NCBI GenBank assembly: GCA_938006335.1
Contig: CALLMF010000020.1
Span: forward strand, 89,180-153,179
Reading direction: 5' to 3'
DNA: 64,000 bases
DNA from: an uncultured Granulosicoccaceae bacterium
GTDB lineage: Bacteria > Pseudomonadota > Gammaproteobacteria > Granulosicoccales > Granulosicoccaceae
The notes beneath the pieces were generated by a model that was not told the origin of the DNA, did not search any database, and worked only from the letters and a program-made list of their open reading frames with translations. The position numbers and the translations under genes are program-made. This document shows, piece after piece, positions 1 to 8,662 of the stretch (position 1 is the stretch's first letter; the number at the start of each line of letters is the position of its first letter).

Positions 1-535
1 CAAACGCCCAGCGCCAGCTATCTCCGTCGCGCACCAGACTCTTCAAGAGAAAGGCACGCGTACCGGCGTGCGGGATTGACGCACGCAAGGCGGCGTCCGC
101 GTCTGAACGCGATTTGAGCGTCGTGATGTCAAGCTGATCGAGCGCCTGCAACAGAGGACGGTGATGTGGGGCGTAGTGTTTGGGTGCGATGTCCAGCACC
201 GTGAGGCTTGCGATGTTCATGCGGGCGTCACTGTTCGCACGGGCGCGGCCTTCGAGTGTCATCGCGACCTTGCCTCCCAGCGAGTGTCCCAGCAGATGGC
301 AGTTGTCTATGCCAGCCTCGGCGAGGGCGCTGGCGGTGTGATCGGCAAGGGAGTCCAATGTAAGCCTGTCGGGTGCCGGCTCGTCACCGTGGCCCGCCAG
401 GTTCAGCCGAACGACCGGGCGCGAGCGCTCGAGGTGCAGCGCAAGCGATCGGAGATTGTCCTTGTCGCCAAACAGCCCGTGCAGCATGACCCATGGCAGC
501 GGTACACTCGCGCCACCTCTTACGGAATCAGCCAC
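1..535 (-). CDS. alpha/beta hydrolase, YbfF-like esterase (partial, runs off the left edge)
   Basis: About 178 N-terminal residues are visible. The oxyanion-loop motif LHGLFGDKDN is followed by the nucleophile elbow GHSLGGKVAM (Ser in GHSLGG) and by a VLDIAPKHY segment typical of the YbfF/esterase branch of the alpha/beta hydrolase fold, so a small acyl-ester or thioester substrate is likely. The C-terminal part with the catalytic His lies outside the window. The first usable start in frame is GTG at 535; the frame is open upstream to a TGA but contains no ATG, GTG or TTG there. It diverges from gshA with only about 15 bases between the two starts, so promoters must lie inside coding sequence. 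Family assignment is good; substrate is unknown. Confidence 0.8.
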   Translation of the reverse strand, partial: MADSVRGGASVPLPWVMLHGLFGDKDNLRSLALHLERSRPVVRLNLAGHGDEPAPDRLTLDSLADHTASALAEAGIDNCHLLGHSLGGKVAMTLEGRARANSDARMNIASLTVLDIAPKHYAPHHRPLLQALDQLDITTLKSRSDADAALRASIPHAGTRAFLLKSLVRDGDSWRWAF

Positions 536-550
536 GCCGTGTACGCCGAG

Positions 551-2164
551 ATGAACCGCCGCATGGCGAGGCTTGTCGAAGATGCAACGCCCACAGTACT
601 CGAGGGTCGTCGTGTCGGTCTTGAGAAAGAATCACTGCGGGTCGATGCGCAAGGTGCGATAGCGGCGACGGACCATCCTGAAGCCCTGGGTGCGGCCTTG
701 TGTCACCCATCGATCACCACGGATTTTTCCGAGGCCCTGGTCGAGATGGTAACACCGCCAATGGCCACTGCCGCCGAGGCGCTTGATCACCTGGAGTCCA
801 CTCACCGCTACGTCGCCGCGCGCCTTCCCGCAGGCGAGACACTCTGGAATGCATCGATGCCGTGCATCATCGATGATGACGAGAGCATTCGTATCGGTCA
901 GTACGGCTCGTCCTTCAGCGGTCGCATGAAGCACATCTACCGACGGGGGCTTGGCTTGCGTTATGGCCGCAGAATGCAAGCGATTGCGGGTATACATTTC
1001 AACTTCTCGTTACCGGACTCGGCGTGGGACTGGCGGCTGGCGCAGGCAGGTGCGCCCGAATCAAGCAATTCAGCGTATTTCTCGATGATGCAGAACCTCA
1101 TGGGGATCGGTTGGATCGTGCCGTATCTGTTTGGTGCGTCGTCGGCCATTTGCCGCAGCTTTCTCGACGACGGCGCCATCACCGACCTTCAGGCGCTGGG
1201 GGACTCCACGCTGGTCGAGCCCTTTGGCACGTCCTTGCGCATGGGCAACATCGGCTATCGGTATCGCGAGGACCGCAAGATCGATCTGACGGTTGACCAC
1301 CGCTGTCTGGACGCCTGGATTGCCGACGTGCTCGCGCATGTCACTCATGAGCACCCGGCGTACGCAACGCTCGGCGAGTTTGACGCTGATGGGCAGCGCC
1401 AGCAACTGAACGTCAATCGCCTGCAGATCGAAAACGAGTACTACGGCACGGTCAGACCCAAGCAGATTCCGCGAGCCGGAGAGATGCCGATCCTGGCGCT
1501 CGCCGACCGGGGCATCCGCTATCTGGAATTGCGCTCTCTCGACATCGACATGTTCGAACCCACGGGCCTGTCAGCAGACACGGTCGCGATGCTCGAGCTG
1601 CTGATGCTCTTCGCCTGGCTTGCCGATCCGCTACCGTTGGATGATGTGGACATGCAGCGCGTCAAGTCCAACTTCGAACGCGTCGCACACAGGGGACGTC
1701 AGCCGGAATTGACGCTTGAGGGCCCCGACGGTTCGCTGCCGTTGGATGTGTGGGCAGAATCGATCGTAGCGTCGCTACAACCGCTCGCCGAGTGGTTGGA
1801 CGACGCAACAGACGATACGCGCTATCAGCACACACTTGAGTTGCAACTTTCTCGCATCAGTGCGCCCGATACGCTGCCGTCGGCACGCGTGCTCGAGGGC
1901 GTGCAAGCGTCAGGCTGTTTTTCCAGTTTCGGTGCAGAGCTGTCGCGCCGCCACCATGACCACCTGCTGGCCGAGCCGCCACGATCGGATCACGCACGCG
2001 AGCTGGACGAAGCGGTCGAGCAATCGCTGCGCATGCGCGATCAGCTGGAGCGTGAATCCAGCGATGACGACTTTGAAACACGCCTTGCGGACTGGTTCAG
2101 CCAGCTCGATGCACAACGGTCGGGGTCGGGTGTGGCAACGGGCACCTCGACCGCGCGGTCCTGA
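551..2164 (+). CDS. gshA: glutamate-cysteine ligase, E. coli GshA type
   Basis: Catalyses ATP-dependent joining of glutamate and cysteine, the first step of glutathione synthesis in the cytoplasm. The 537-residue product is close to the usual ~518 of the gammaproteobacterial class. It opens with VLEGRRVGLEKESLRV and HPEALGAAL, followed by TDFSEALVEMVTP, the nucleotide/glutamate-binding N-terminal signature of this class, and has the conserved ENEYY and YLELRSLDID segments in the middle. The open frame extends upstream to 161, but that extension is antisense to the hydrolase and has no family similarity, so ATG 551 was chosen (563 is an alternative). Its stop overlaps the mobA start (TGATG), suggesting translational coupling. 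Confidence 0.93.
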   Translation: MNRRMARLVEDATPTVLEGRRVGLEKESLRVDAQGAIAATDHPEALGAALCHPSITTDFSEALVEMVTPPMATAAEALDHLESTHRYVAARLPAGETLWNASMPCIIDDDESIRIGQYGSSFSGRMKHIYRRGLGLRYGRRMQAIAGIHFNFSLPDSAWDWRLAQAGAPESSNSAYFSMMQNLMGIGWIVPYLFGASSAICRSFLDDGAITDLQALGDSTLVEPFGTSLRMGNIGYRYREDRKIDLTVDHRCLDAWIADVLAHVTHEHPAYATLGEFDADGQRQQLNVNRLQIENEYYGTVRPKQIPRAGEMPILALADRGIRYLELRSLDIDMFEPTGLSADTVAMLELLMLFAWLADPLPLDDVDMQRVKSNFERVAHRGRQPELTLEGPDGSLPLDVWAESIVASLQPLAEWLDDATDDTRYQHTLELQLSRISAPDTLPSARVLEGVQASGCFSSFGAELSRRHHDHLLAEPPRSDHARELDEAVEQSLRMRDQLERESSDDDFETRLADWFSQLDAQRSGSGVATGTSTARS

Positions 2165-2772
2165 TGAACGAGCCACGCATCGGCGCCGTTGTGCTGGCCG
2201 GCGGCCTGGCGCGCCGCATGGATGGCATCGACAAGGGCCTCGTCGTGCTGGCTGGCAAACCCATGGTGCAGCATGTCATCGAGTCGATACAGGATGCGGT
2301 GGATGCGTTGGTCATCAATGCCAACCGCAATCAACAGCGCTATGGCGCGTGGAGTCATCAGGTGGTGGGTGACCGTCATGTCGGTCACCCCGGGCCACTG
2401 GCCGGGCTGGCTGCGGGAATGACTGTGCTGGATACACCGCTGGTGTTCATGTGCCCATGTGACTCGCCGTTCGTGACCGCTTCACTGGTCGCGCGTCTGG
2501 CTGAAGGTTTGGGCGATGCCGATATCGCGGCACCCCATGACGGCGAACGACTGCAACCGGTCTTCGCATTGCTGCGACGTTGCCGTCTCGACTCCTTGCT
2601 CGAATTTCTGGACTCAGGCGAGCGAAAGATCGATCGCTGGTACGAGTCCGAACGATTTGTTGCGGTCGAGGCAGTCGCTGAGCGTGGCGCGTTTGCAAAC
2701 ATCAACACCGCCGAAGAACTTCAACGCGCCGAAGGGATCATCAGCCGCTCCGATAGCAAACCAGGCACATGA
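2164..2772 (+). CDS. mobA: molybdenum cofactor guanylyltransferase MobA
   Basis: Transfers GMP from GTP to molybdopterin to make the guanine dinucleotide form of the cofactor. The N-terminus VVLAGGLARRMDGIDKGL is the nucleotidyltransferase P-loop-like motif (GGxxxRM.G.DKG) of MobA, followed by LAGKPMVQHV and by the CPCDSPF segment that matches the conserved acidic metal-binding site. At 202 residues it is close to E. coli MobA (194). The start overlaps the gshA stop and the end overlaps moeA (ATGA), so the three genes form one overlapping transcription unit. A MobA role is favoured over the cytosine-specific MocA because moeA follows directly. Confidence 0.9.
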   Translation: MNEPRIGAVVLAGGLARRMDGIDKGLVVLAGKPMVQHVIESIQDAVDALVINANRNQQRYGAWSHQVVGDRHVGHPGPLAGLAAGMTVLDTPLVFMCPCDSPFVTASLVARLAEGLGDADIAAPHDGERLQPVFALLRRCRLDSLLEFLDSGERKIDRWYESERFVAVEAVAERGAFANINTAEELQRAEGIISRSDSKPGT

Positions 2773-4142
2773 GCACCATTGAGCAACAACCCTCCTGTGA
2801 GGATCCGTTCGATCACCTGATGCCGGTTGATGAGGCGCGTCGGCGACTGCTGGACAAGCTCAGACCCGAGCGCATCACCGGTGTTGATCGGGTGCCACTC
2901 GGCGAGGCGGCAGGGCGGGTTCTGGCTTCGCCGGTCGACGCACCGTTCAACGTGCCGATAGAAGCGAATGCCGCGATGGATGGTTATGCATTGGCGGCCT
3001 CGGACATACCTGATGACGGGACTGCGTGCTTGCCGGTAGTCGGCACGTCGTGGGCCGGGAGGCCGCACTCGCAGCCACTACCCGCGGGCAGTGCGGTACG
3101 GATATTCACGGGCGCGGTCATGCCGGACGCGGCCGATACCGTCGTGATTCAGGAACACGTGCAGGCTGACACGCAGACGGTCACCATCGACCATCGTGTC
3201 GTGCCGGGGCGCAATGTGCGCGCCGCCGGCGAGGACGTCGCTATCGGAGACCGCGTGTTTGACGCCGGTCGCTGCCTTGCCGCGGCGGATATTGGTGTGC
3301 TCGCTTCGCTAGGGTTTGCAGCGGTGCCTGTCAGGCGGCGGTTGCGTGTGGCGTGGTTCACCACTGGAGATGAGCTCGTGTCCCTGGATCAAGCGGCACA
3401 AGCATTTGCCGAGCAAGCGGCGTCGGCGCGTGCGATGCCAGTGGACGAGCCGTTGAGTATCGGTGTGCCAGGGTCAGGCTTGTTGTATGACAGCAACCGT
3501 CATACCTTGGGTGCCTTGCTCGGCGCGTGTAACGTCGAATGCATTGATCTGGGTGTCGTCGCTGACACCCTGGAGGCAACTCGCGGTGCCTTTGAGGATG
3601 CTGCAGCGCGCGCCGACCTGATCATCAGTTCAGGCGGAGTCTCGACCGGAGACGCTGATTTCGTTCGACAGGTATTTCACGAACTCGGCGACGTTGCGTT
3701 CTGGCGTCTGGCCATGCGCCCCGGACGTCCATTGGCGTTCGGGTATGTGGGCGAGGCCGCGTTCTTCGGTTTGCCCGGCAATCCGGTGGCTGTAATGGTC
3801 ACCTTCCTGCAGTTCGTGTTGCCCGCCTTGCGACGCTTGTCCGGCGAACGCTTGCCGGGCGACGCCGGGAGCACGTCCAAAGACTTCATGCGTACGCTGG
3901 AAATTCCTGCCATCAGTGTGTCGAAGCTGCGCAAGTCTCCGGGACGTACCGAATTTCAGCGTGGCGTGATGAGCGTTGATGACAGTGGGCGCGTGGTCGT
4001 CGCATCGACCGGGATGCAGGGTGCAGGTCGCCTGAGCTCCATGGCCGCGGCCAACTGTCTGATCGTTATCGCGGCCGATGTCGAGACCGTGCAGCCAGGA
4101 GACACGGTGCACGTGCAACCGCTTCACGGTTTATTACCTTGA
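2769..4142 (+). CDS. moeA: molybdopterin molybdenumtransferase MoeA
   Basis: Inserts molybdate into adenylylated molybdopterin. Visible family motifs are NAAMDGYA near residue 60, RIFTGAVMPDAADTVV, the MPT-binding SSGGVSTGDADFV and the C-terminal GLPGNPVAVMVTF. The length of 457 exceeds the ~411 of E. coli MoeA, partly because of an Ala-rich insert of about 35 residues (around residues 205-240) between the conserved TGDEL and YDSN motifs. It overlaps mobA by four bases (ATGA) and its 3' end overlaps the convergent P450 gene by 19 bases. Function is well supported; the role of the insert is unknown. Confidence 0.93.
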   Translation: MSTIEQQPSCEDPFDHLMPVDEARRRLLDKLRPERITGVDRVPLGEAAGRVLASPVDAPFNVPIEANAAMDGYALAASDIPDDGTACLPVVGTSWAGRPHSQPLPAGSAVRIFTGAVMPDAADTVVIQEHVQADTQTVTIDHRVVPGRNVRAAGEDVAIGDRVFDAGRCLAAADIGVLASLGFAAVPVRRRLRVAWFTTGDELVSLDQAAQAFAEQAASARAMPVDEPLSIGVPGSGLLYDSNRHTLGALLGACNVECIDLGVVADTLEATRGAFEDAAARADLIISSGGVSTGDADFVRQVFHELGDVAFWRLAMRPGRPLAFGYVGEAAFFGLPGNPVAVMVTFLQFVLPALRRLSGERLPGDAGSTSKDFMRTLEIPAISVSKLRKSPGRTEFQRGVMSVDDSGRVVVASTGMQGAGRLSSMAAANCLIVIAADVETVQPGDTVHVQPLHGLLP

Positions 4143-5425
4143 TGGGCATACACCTGCAGCTGCTTCAGTCCATGAAAGTGCCAGGTGTTGGAGACCTCTG
4201 GCGTGCCGGCCAGCGCTAACTGCGGCAGCCGACTGAACAGCACCTCGAGTGCGATACCCATCTCCAGCCGCGCAAGATGCACACCGAGGCAGTAGTGCAC
4301 ACCCGCACCGAAGCCCAGCGTTGCCACGTCGCGTCTGTATGGATCAAACCGCCACGGCGCGTCGAAGCGTGCGGGGTCATGATTGGCCGCGCCCAACAGC
4401 AATCCAAGGCGTTCTCCGCGGTGCAGTTTGACTCCGGTCGAGAGGGTCATGTCCTGTTGCGCGTAGCGATAGAACAAGTGCAAGGGCGTGCGATAGCGCC
4501 CGAGCTCCTCAACGACGCGATCGCGGCTGGCGGGATCCTCAAACAATGCCTGCCTATCGAGAGTGGGATGCTGGAGCAAGGTCACGACCGCGTTGCCGAG
4601 TTGGTGCACGGTGGCTTCGTGGCCAGCATTCAACAACAGAATGACCAGCGATACGATTTCCTCGTCTTCGAGATACTCGCCATCGCTCGTTGGTGCGCAC
4701 AAGTCCGAGATCAGATCCGATCTGGGCTGTCGGCGGCGATCACGCACCAGCGCCGTCAAGCGCGTTTCAAACGCAGCCGCTGCGTTTTCCGCGACAGCCA
4801 TGTCTGCAGGCCTTGGGGCCAAGGTGTACATCCGCACCATGTCGTTTGACCAGGCAACCAGCTGGGGGCCTTCATCTTCTGGCACGCCCAATAGTCGCGC
4901 GATGACGGTGACCGGAATCGGGCTGGCCCACAGCGCAAGCAGGTCGATGTTCTCGCCTGAGCTGTCAGCATGCGCAGTCTCGACCGCATCCACGGCGGTG
5001 TGGGCGATGGCGCGGATATCCGCTTCGAGGGCCGCGATGCGGTGACTGCCAAAGGCCTTCGCCGCGCATCGGCGCAGGCGTGCATGAGCCGGCCCCTCGA
5101 GGGCGAGTAGCGAGTAGCGCTCGGTACGAGCAAAGGCCTTCAGTCGCAGAGGCCACTCGGGTATCCGGCAGTTGTCCCCGTCGCCGGGTGCCAGACGTTT
5201 CAGCTTGCGATCCCGCAACGCGGCATTGACGTCGTCGTAGCTCGTCAGACACCACACCCCGAGCTGATCCCACCACAAGGGGCCTCCGCGTTGGTGCCAT
5301 TCCCGGTAGTGGGCTGCAGGGTTTTCATAGAATTGCGGCGACGCCGGATCCTGCACCAGAGTCTGTTCCGGAGTCGCCACGGTAGCTGGCAGGCGGTTGG
5401 CGGTCGATTCTGTGATCACGGTCAC
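4124..5425 (-). CDS. cytochrome P450
   Basis: A soluble bacterial haem monooxygenase of 433 residues. The haem-binding loop FGAGVHYCLGVHLARLE places the proximal cysteine at residue 379. The I-helix oxygen-binding motif appears as LNAGHEATV, with Ala where many P450s have the second Thr position, and the ExxR motif of helix K as ELGR in VVEELGRYRTPL. There is no signal peptide or membrane anchor, as expected for soluble bacterial P450s that use ferredoxin partners. No ferredoxin or ferredoxin reductase gene lies nearby, so electron partners must be encoded elsewhere. It is convergent with moeA and divergent from the response-regulator gene. The substrate cannot be read from the sequence. Confidence 0.93.
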   Translation of the reverse strand: MTVITESTANRLPATVATPEQTLVQDPASPQFYENPAAHYREWHQRGGPLWWDQLGVWCLTSYDDVNAALRDRKLKRLAPGDGDNCRIPEWPLRLKAFARTERYSLLALEGPAHARLRRCAAKAFGSHRIAALEADIRAIAHTAVDAVETAHADSSGENIDLLALWASPIPVTVIARLLGVPEDEGPQLVAWSNDMVRMYTLAPRPADMAVAENAAAAFETRLTALVRDRRRQPRSDLISDLCAPTSDGEYLEDEEIVSLVILLLNAGHEATVHQLGNAVVTLLQHPTLDRQALFEDPASRDRVVEELGRYRTPLHLFYRYAQQDMTLSTGVKLHRGERLGLLLGAANHDPARFDAPWRFDPYRRDVATLGFGAGVHYCLGVHLARLEMGIALEVLFSRLPQLALAGTPEVSNTWHFHGLKQLQVYAHQGNKP

Positions 5426-5475
5426 GCGGTCAGAGCCTTGTAAGTCGCGACAGCGGTGCCCAGGTCGCGGATCAT

Positions 5476-7272
5476 GTGCGTATCTTGCAAGACATCATTG
5501 ATGACAGCAATCGTCACAACTTGTCACGAAGTGTCCGAGTTCTCCACGTGAGAGCTCTGTTGCTGGTCGAGTCCTCGACCACGATGCGGCGCGTTCTCGG
5601 CGAGCACCTGCGGGCGCTCGGCTTTGAGGTGGACGACGTCGAGAGCCACTCCGAGGCTATCGAACGGCTCGACGAGCGTCTGCGCAAGTTCGATCAGGAC
5701 TACGCGGGCGTCGTCTTCGGCTGGCCAGCGGTGGCAGACCCACAGGCGGACGCGCTGTCGGTGCGTCTGGAGCAGAGCGACGTTGCTGATCTTCCGGTTA
5801 CGGTCATGTCGACCGACCTGAGGGCAGAGACCCGTGCCTGGGTTGCCGCGCGGCCGCGCACAGCCATGGTCGCCTGGAAACAATACCGGGATGTCGACTC
5901 GGTGCTCGATCGTCTTGTCGCGCCGGAAGAGGGCACCTCGCCTGCGGCCGTCAAGTTCGACAACAAGGACATACGACTGCTGATCATTGATGACTCGGCG
6001 ACGATCCGTCGATCATTGCGTGACCTGTTCTCGCAGCAGGGATACGTCACTCTGCTGGCGTCGGGTGCCGAAGCTGCACTCGACATCGCACGCGAGGAGA
6101 GGGTGGATGTTGCCATCGTCGATTTCTACCTTGGAGATGACACCGGAGACCGCGTGTGTCGTGAACTGGTGGCGGATCCGGACACCGGCGATATCGTCTG
6201 CGCGGTACTCACCGGTACCTATTCGGACCACATCATCCGTCGCAGCTTGCGAGCAGGTGCGCTGGAATGCCTGTTCAAGTACGAGTCCAGCGAGTTGTTG
6301 CTGAACCGGGTCGATGCCTTGTCGCGATTCGTGCGCCAACGTCGCCGTTTGGCCGAAGAACGCCAGATGCTCAACCGTGTTGTCGACATGGTCGGTGGGG
6401 CGGCTGTCGTTATAGATCGTGAAGAGGCCATTCGTCATGTCAGCACGGAAGCCTTGAGCGCGCTTGGCCACGACGACGCCAGGGTGCTCATTGGACGTCA
6501 CCTGAGCGTTATCACGGGAGACGGGCATGTGGGTCTCGACCGCGGCTCTCGTGACGCGATTTTCCGGCGCGCGGATGGTGCGACGACCGATGTGAGCGTT
6601 GCACGTCGTTCGCTCGGTGAGGAGCTCGGATCGGTACTGCAATTCAAGCTTGCCGACGCGGGCGAGCGACCCGGTGCCTCCACGGCGCCAGCGAGCCCCT
6701 CCGCGGCTGCCGCGTCGGACACCGATCAGTCAACACCACCGCCACGACGAGCACGTGGGCCCATCCCCCCTCAAGCGGCGTCGTTTCTGTCGCTGCTTGC
6801 GCGGATAGTCGACGGGCGTGAGCCTGTGCAACAGCAGGCAAGTCTTCTGGTCCTGCGGTTATGGTTACGCGATGAGGCCGACGGCACTGTTCCCATCGGC
6901 GATCATCCGGATATCGAAACGCGGCTTACTCCGGCCTTGCTTGCCCTGTACAAGCGAAAGGATCACGTTGCAGCGCTCGGCGATGGCCGTTTCGGTTTTT
7001 TGATCCGCCATGTAGATGCGCCTCAGTCATGGTTGGTCACCCGCAAAATCATGCAGCTTGCCAACGACTCACTGAGTAACGGGGACGAGCCTCGCCTGGC
7101 AAGCACCGCGAGTCTCAAGCGCATTGATGACGAAGTGCTCGGCGCAGCTCAGTGTCTTGCACGTACGCTGGATGCGCTGGATTACGTGGATGCGCGGTGG
7201 TCGGACAAGGCCTTGCTGGTCGACCCGCGGCGCATGCTCGCCGTATACCCGGAAAACCCTGCCGGCGATTAG
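5476..7272 (+). CDS. orphan response regulator: degenerate receiver, receiver, PAS-like, degenerate GGDEF-like
   Basis: A 598-residue signalling protein with no membrane segment. Residues ~27-145 form a receiver-like domain lacking the phosphoacceptor Asp (the site reads VVFGWP) and the acidic pair. Residues ~166-285 are a canonical receiver with DD172-173, D216, T246 and K268. Residues ~300-390 look PAS-like. A Pro/Ala/Ser-rich linker (~398-432) leads to a C-terminal region whose ALGDGRFGFLI (502-506 = GDGRF) aligns with the GGDEF loop but lacks its catalytic residues. It is therefore unlikely to make cyclic di-GMP; binding or scaffold roles are inference. No kinase gene is adjacent. Start is GTG 5476, or possibly GTG 5548 just before the first receiver. 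Confidence 0.75.
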   Translation: MRILQDIIDDSNRHNLSRSVRVLHVRALLLVESSTTMRRVLGEHLRALGFEVDDVESHSEAIERLDERLRKFDQDYAGVVFGWPAVADPQADALSVRLEQSDVADLPVTVMSTDLRAETRAWVAARPRTAMVAWKQYRDVDSVLDRLVAPEEGTSPAAVKFDNKDIRLLIIDDSATIRRSLRDLFSQQGYVTLLASGAEAALDIAREERVDVAIVDFYLGDDTGDRVCRELVADPDTGDIVCAVLTGTYSDHIIRRSLRAGALECLFKYESSELLLNRVDALSRFVRQRRRLAEERQMLNRVVDMVGGAAVVIDREEAIRHVSTEALSALGHDDARVLIGRHLSVITGDGHVGLDRGSRDAIFRRADGATTDVSVARRSLGEELGSVLQFKLADAGERPGASTAPASPSAAAASDTDQSTPPPRRARGPIPPQAASFLSLLARIVDGREPVQQQASLLVLRLWLRDEADGTVPIGDHPDIETRLTPALLALYKRKDHVAALGDGRFGFLIRHVDAPQSWLVTRKIMQLANDSLSNGDEPRLASTASLKRIDDEVLGAAQCLARTLDALDYVDARWSDKALLVDPRRMLAVYPENPAGD

Positions 7273-7298
7273 TCGGGTGGATTGTCGTCGGCGGTAGT

Positions 7299-7377
7299 GT
7301 CGCGCCGGTGTTTTCGGCTGTTCCTGGTATTCGGTTCAAGCCGTCTGTAGTGGTTGTCCGAAATGTACCGGCGCGAC
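7299..7377. repeat. inverted repeat in a convergent intergenic region
   Basis: An 11-base perfect inverted repeat (GTCGCGCCGGT at 7299-7309 and its complement ACCGGCGCGAC at 7367-7377), extendable by GU pairs, encloses a 57-base spacer between two convergent genes. It could fold as a long stem-loop acting as a bidirectional transcript end, but there is no T-tract on either side. Function is uncertain. Confidence 0.4.
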
Positions 7378-7432
7378 GAACTCTCACCAGCAATTCGCGC
7401 GCCTGCAGAGGGCCCGCGCCGCCAGATGGGGC

Positions 7433-8659
7433 TCAGTCGCTGTCGATGACTTCGGCAGGCAGCATCATCGGGGTCTTGAGGGTATCGATCGCTTGATCGA
7501 TGCCGCGTGGCGTCAAGGCGTGCATGCGGCCCTGCATCAGCTCGCGCACCAGTCGCAGCGATGCAACGTGATCCCAGTGCGATGGATGCTCCGGGTTGAG
7601 CCAGACGCAATGTGGAAACCCGCGTTGGAGCCTCTGCAGCCACACCGCTCCCGCTTCCTCGTTCCAGTGCTCGACGCTGCCACCGGCCACCGTCACTTCG
7701 TAGGGGCTCATGGTCGCGTCGCCAACGATCAGCAGGCGATGTTCGGCGCCGTAGCGTCGCAGCAGCTCGTTGGTGTCGAGGCTCCCGACCTGCCGCCTTG
7801 CCGCACTCGGCCACACGCGCTCGTAGGTCATGTTGTGGAAGTAGAACATTTCCAGGCGCCGGAATTCCGAACGGGCAGCCGAGAACAATCGCTCACACAG
7901 GCGCGCGTGGATGTCCATGCTGCCACCGACATCGATCAGCAACAGGACCTTCATGGTGTTGCGGCGTTCGGCCTGCATGCGCACGTCCAGCAAGCCGCCG
8001 CTTTCAGCGGTGGATCTCACCGTGTTCTCCAGATCCAGAGAGTCCGGTTGACCCTCTCGAGCGAGTCGACGCAGCTTGCGCAGCGCAACCCGGAAGTTAC
8101 GCGTATCGATCTCGATATCGCCATCGAGGTCGCGATAGCGACGCTCCTGCCATACCTTGACGGCACGGCCCTGGCGCGTGTTCGACTCACCGATGCGAAT
8201 GCCCTCGGGGTTGAAACCGGAATGCCCGAACGGCGATGTGCCACCGGTGCCGATCCATTTTGATCCCCCGTGGTGGGCCTCTGATTGTTTTGCCAGTCGC
8301 TCTTGCAGCTGTTTCATCAGTGCGTCCCAGCCGCCTGCTGCCTCGACTGCGGCACGTTGCTCTTCGGTCAGCGTGTTCATATCGGGTGCAGTCATCCACT
8401 CATCGGGTATGGATGTACCAAACTGATCCATCAGCGTATCGAAACTACTTTCCTGGCCCTCCCACCACAGACCAAAGGCACGGTCGAAACGATCGTAGAG
8501 CGTTTCGTCCTTGACCAGGCACAGACGCGCGAAGGCATGGAAACGATCAATGTCGAGGGTTCCGATCCCGCGCGACAACCCGTCGAGCAGCAACAACCAC
8601 TCGCCGAGGCCGGTCTTCAGGCCAGCGCGTCGCAACATGTCCAGCAGTCCCGCGAGCAT
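7433..8659 (-). CDS. VWA domain protein, CoxE-like
   Basis: A 408-residue protein with an N-terminal helical region and a C-terminal von Willebrand factor A domain. The MIDAS-like motif is LLIDVGGSMD with D243, G245 and S247; the usual first Ser of DxSxS is Gly, a variant I recall from this CoxE-like subgroup. The VWA segment continues with LFSAARSEFRRLEMFYFHNMTYERVW. Such proteins work with MoxR-type AAA ATPases as chaperone-like pairs that mature or insert cofactors into target enzymes. The partner ATPase lies immediately upstream with a 3-base gap, supporting one operon. No carbon monoxide dehydrogenase genes are near, so the client is unknown. Confidence 0.85.
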   Translation of the reverse strand: MLAGLLDMLRRAGLKTGLGEWLLLLDGLSRGIGTLDIDRFHAFARLCLVKDETLYDRFDRAFGLWWEGQESSFDTLMDQFGTSIPDEWMTAPDMNTLTEEQRAAVEAAGGWDALMKQLQERLAKQSEAHHGGSKWIGTGGTSPFGHSGFNPEGIRIGESNTRQGRAVKVWQERRYRDLDGDIEIDTRNFRVALRKLRRLAREGQPDSLDLENTVRSTAESGGLLDVRMQAERRNTMKVLLLIDVGGSMDIHARLCERLFSAARSEFRRLEMFYFHNMTYERVWPSAARRQVGSLDTNELLRRYGAEHRLLIVGDATMSPYEVTVAGGSVEHWNEEAGAVWLQRLQRGFPHCVWLNPEHPSHWDHVASLRLVRELMQGRMHALTPRGIDQAIDTLKTPMMLPAEVIDSD

Positions 8660-8662
8660 GGG

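Noticed and set aside
161..550. Upstream open extension of gshA
   Set aside because: It is antisense to the hydrolase gene and lacks family similarity; the conserved protein begins at 551.
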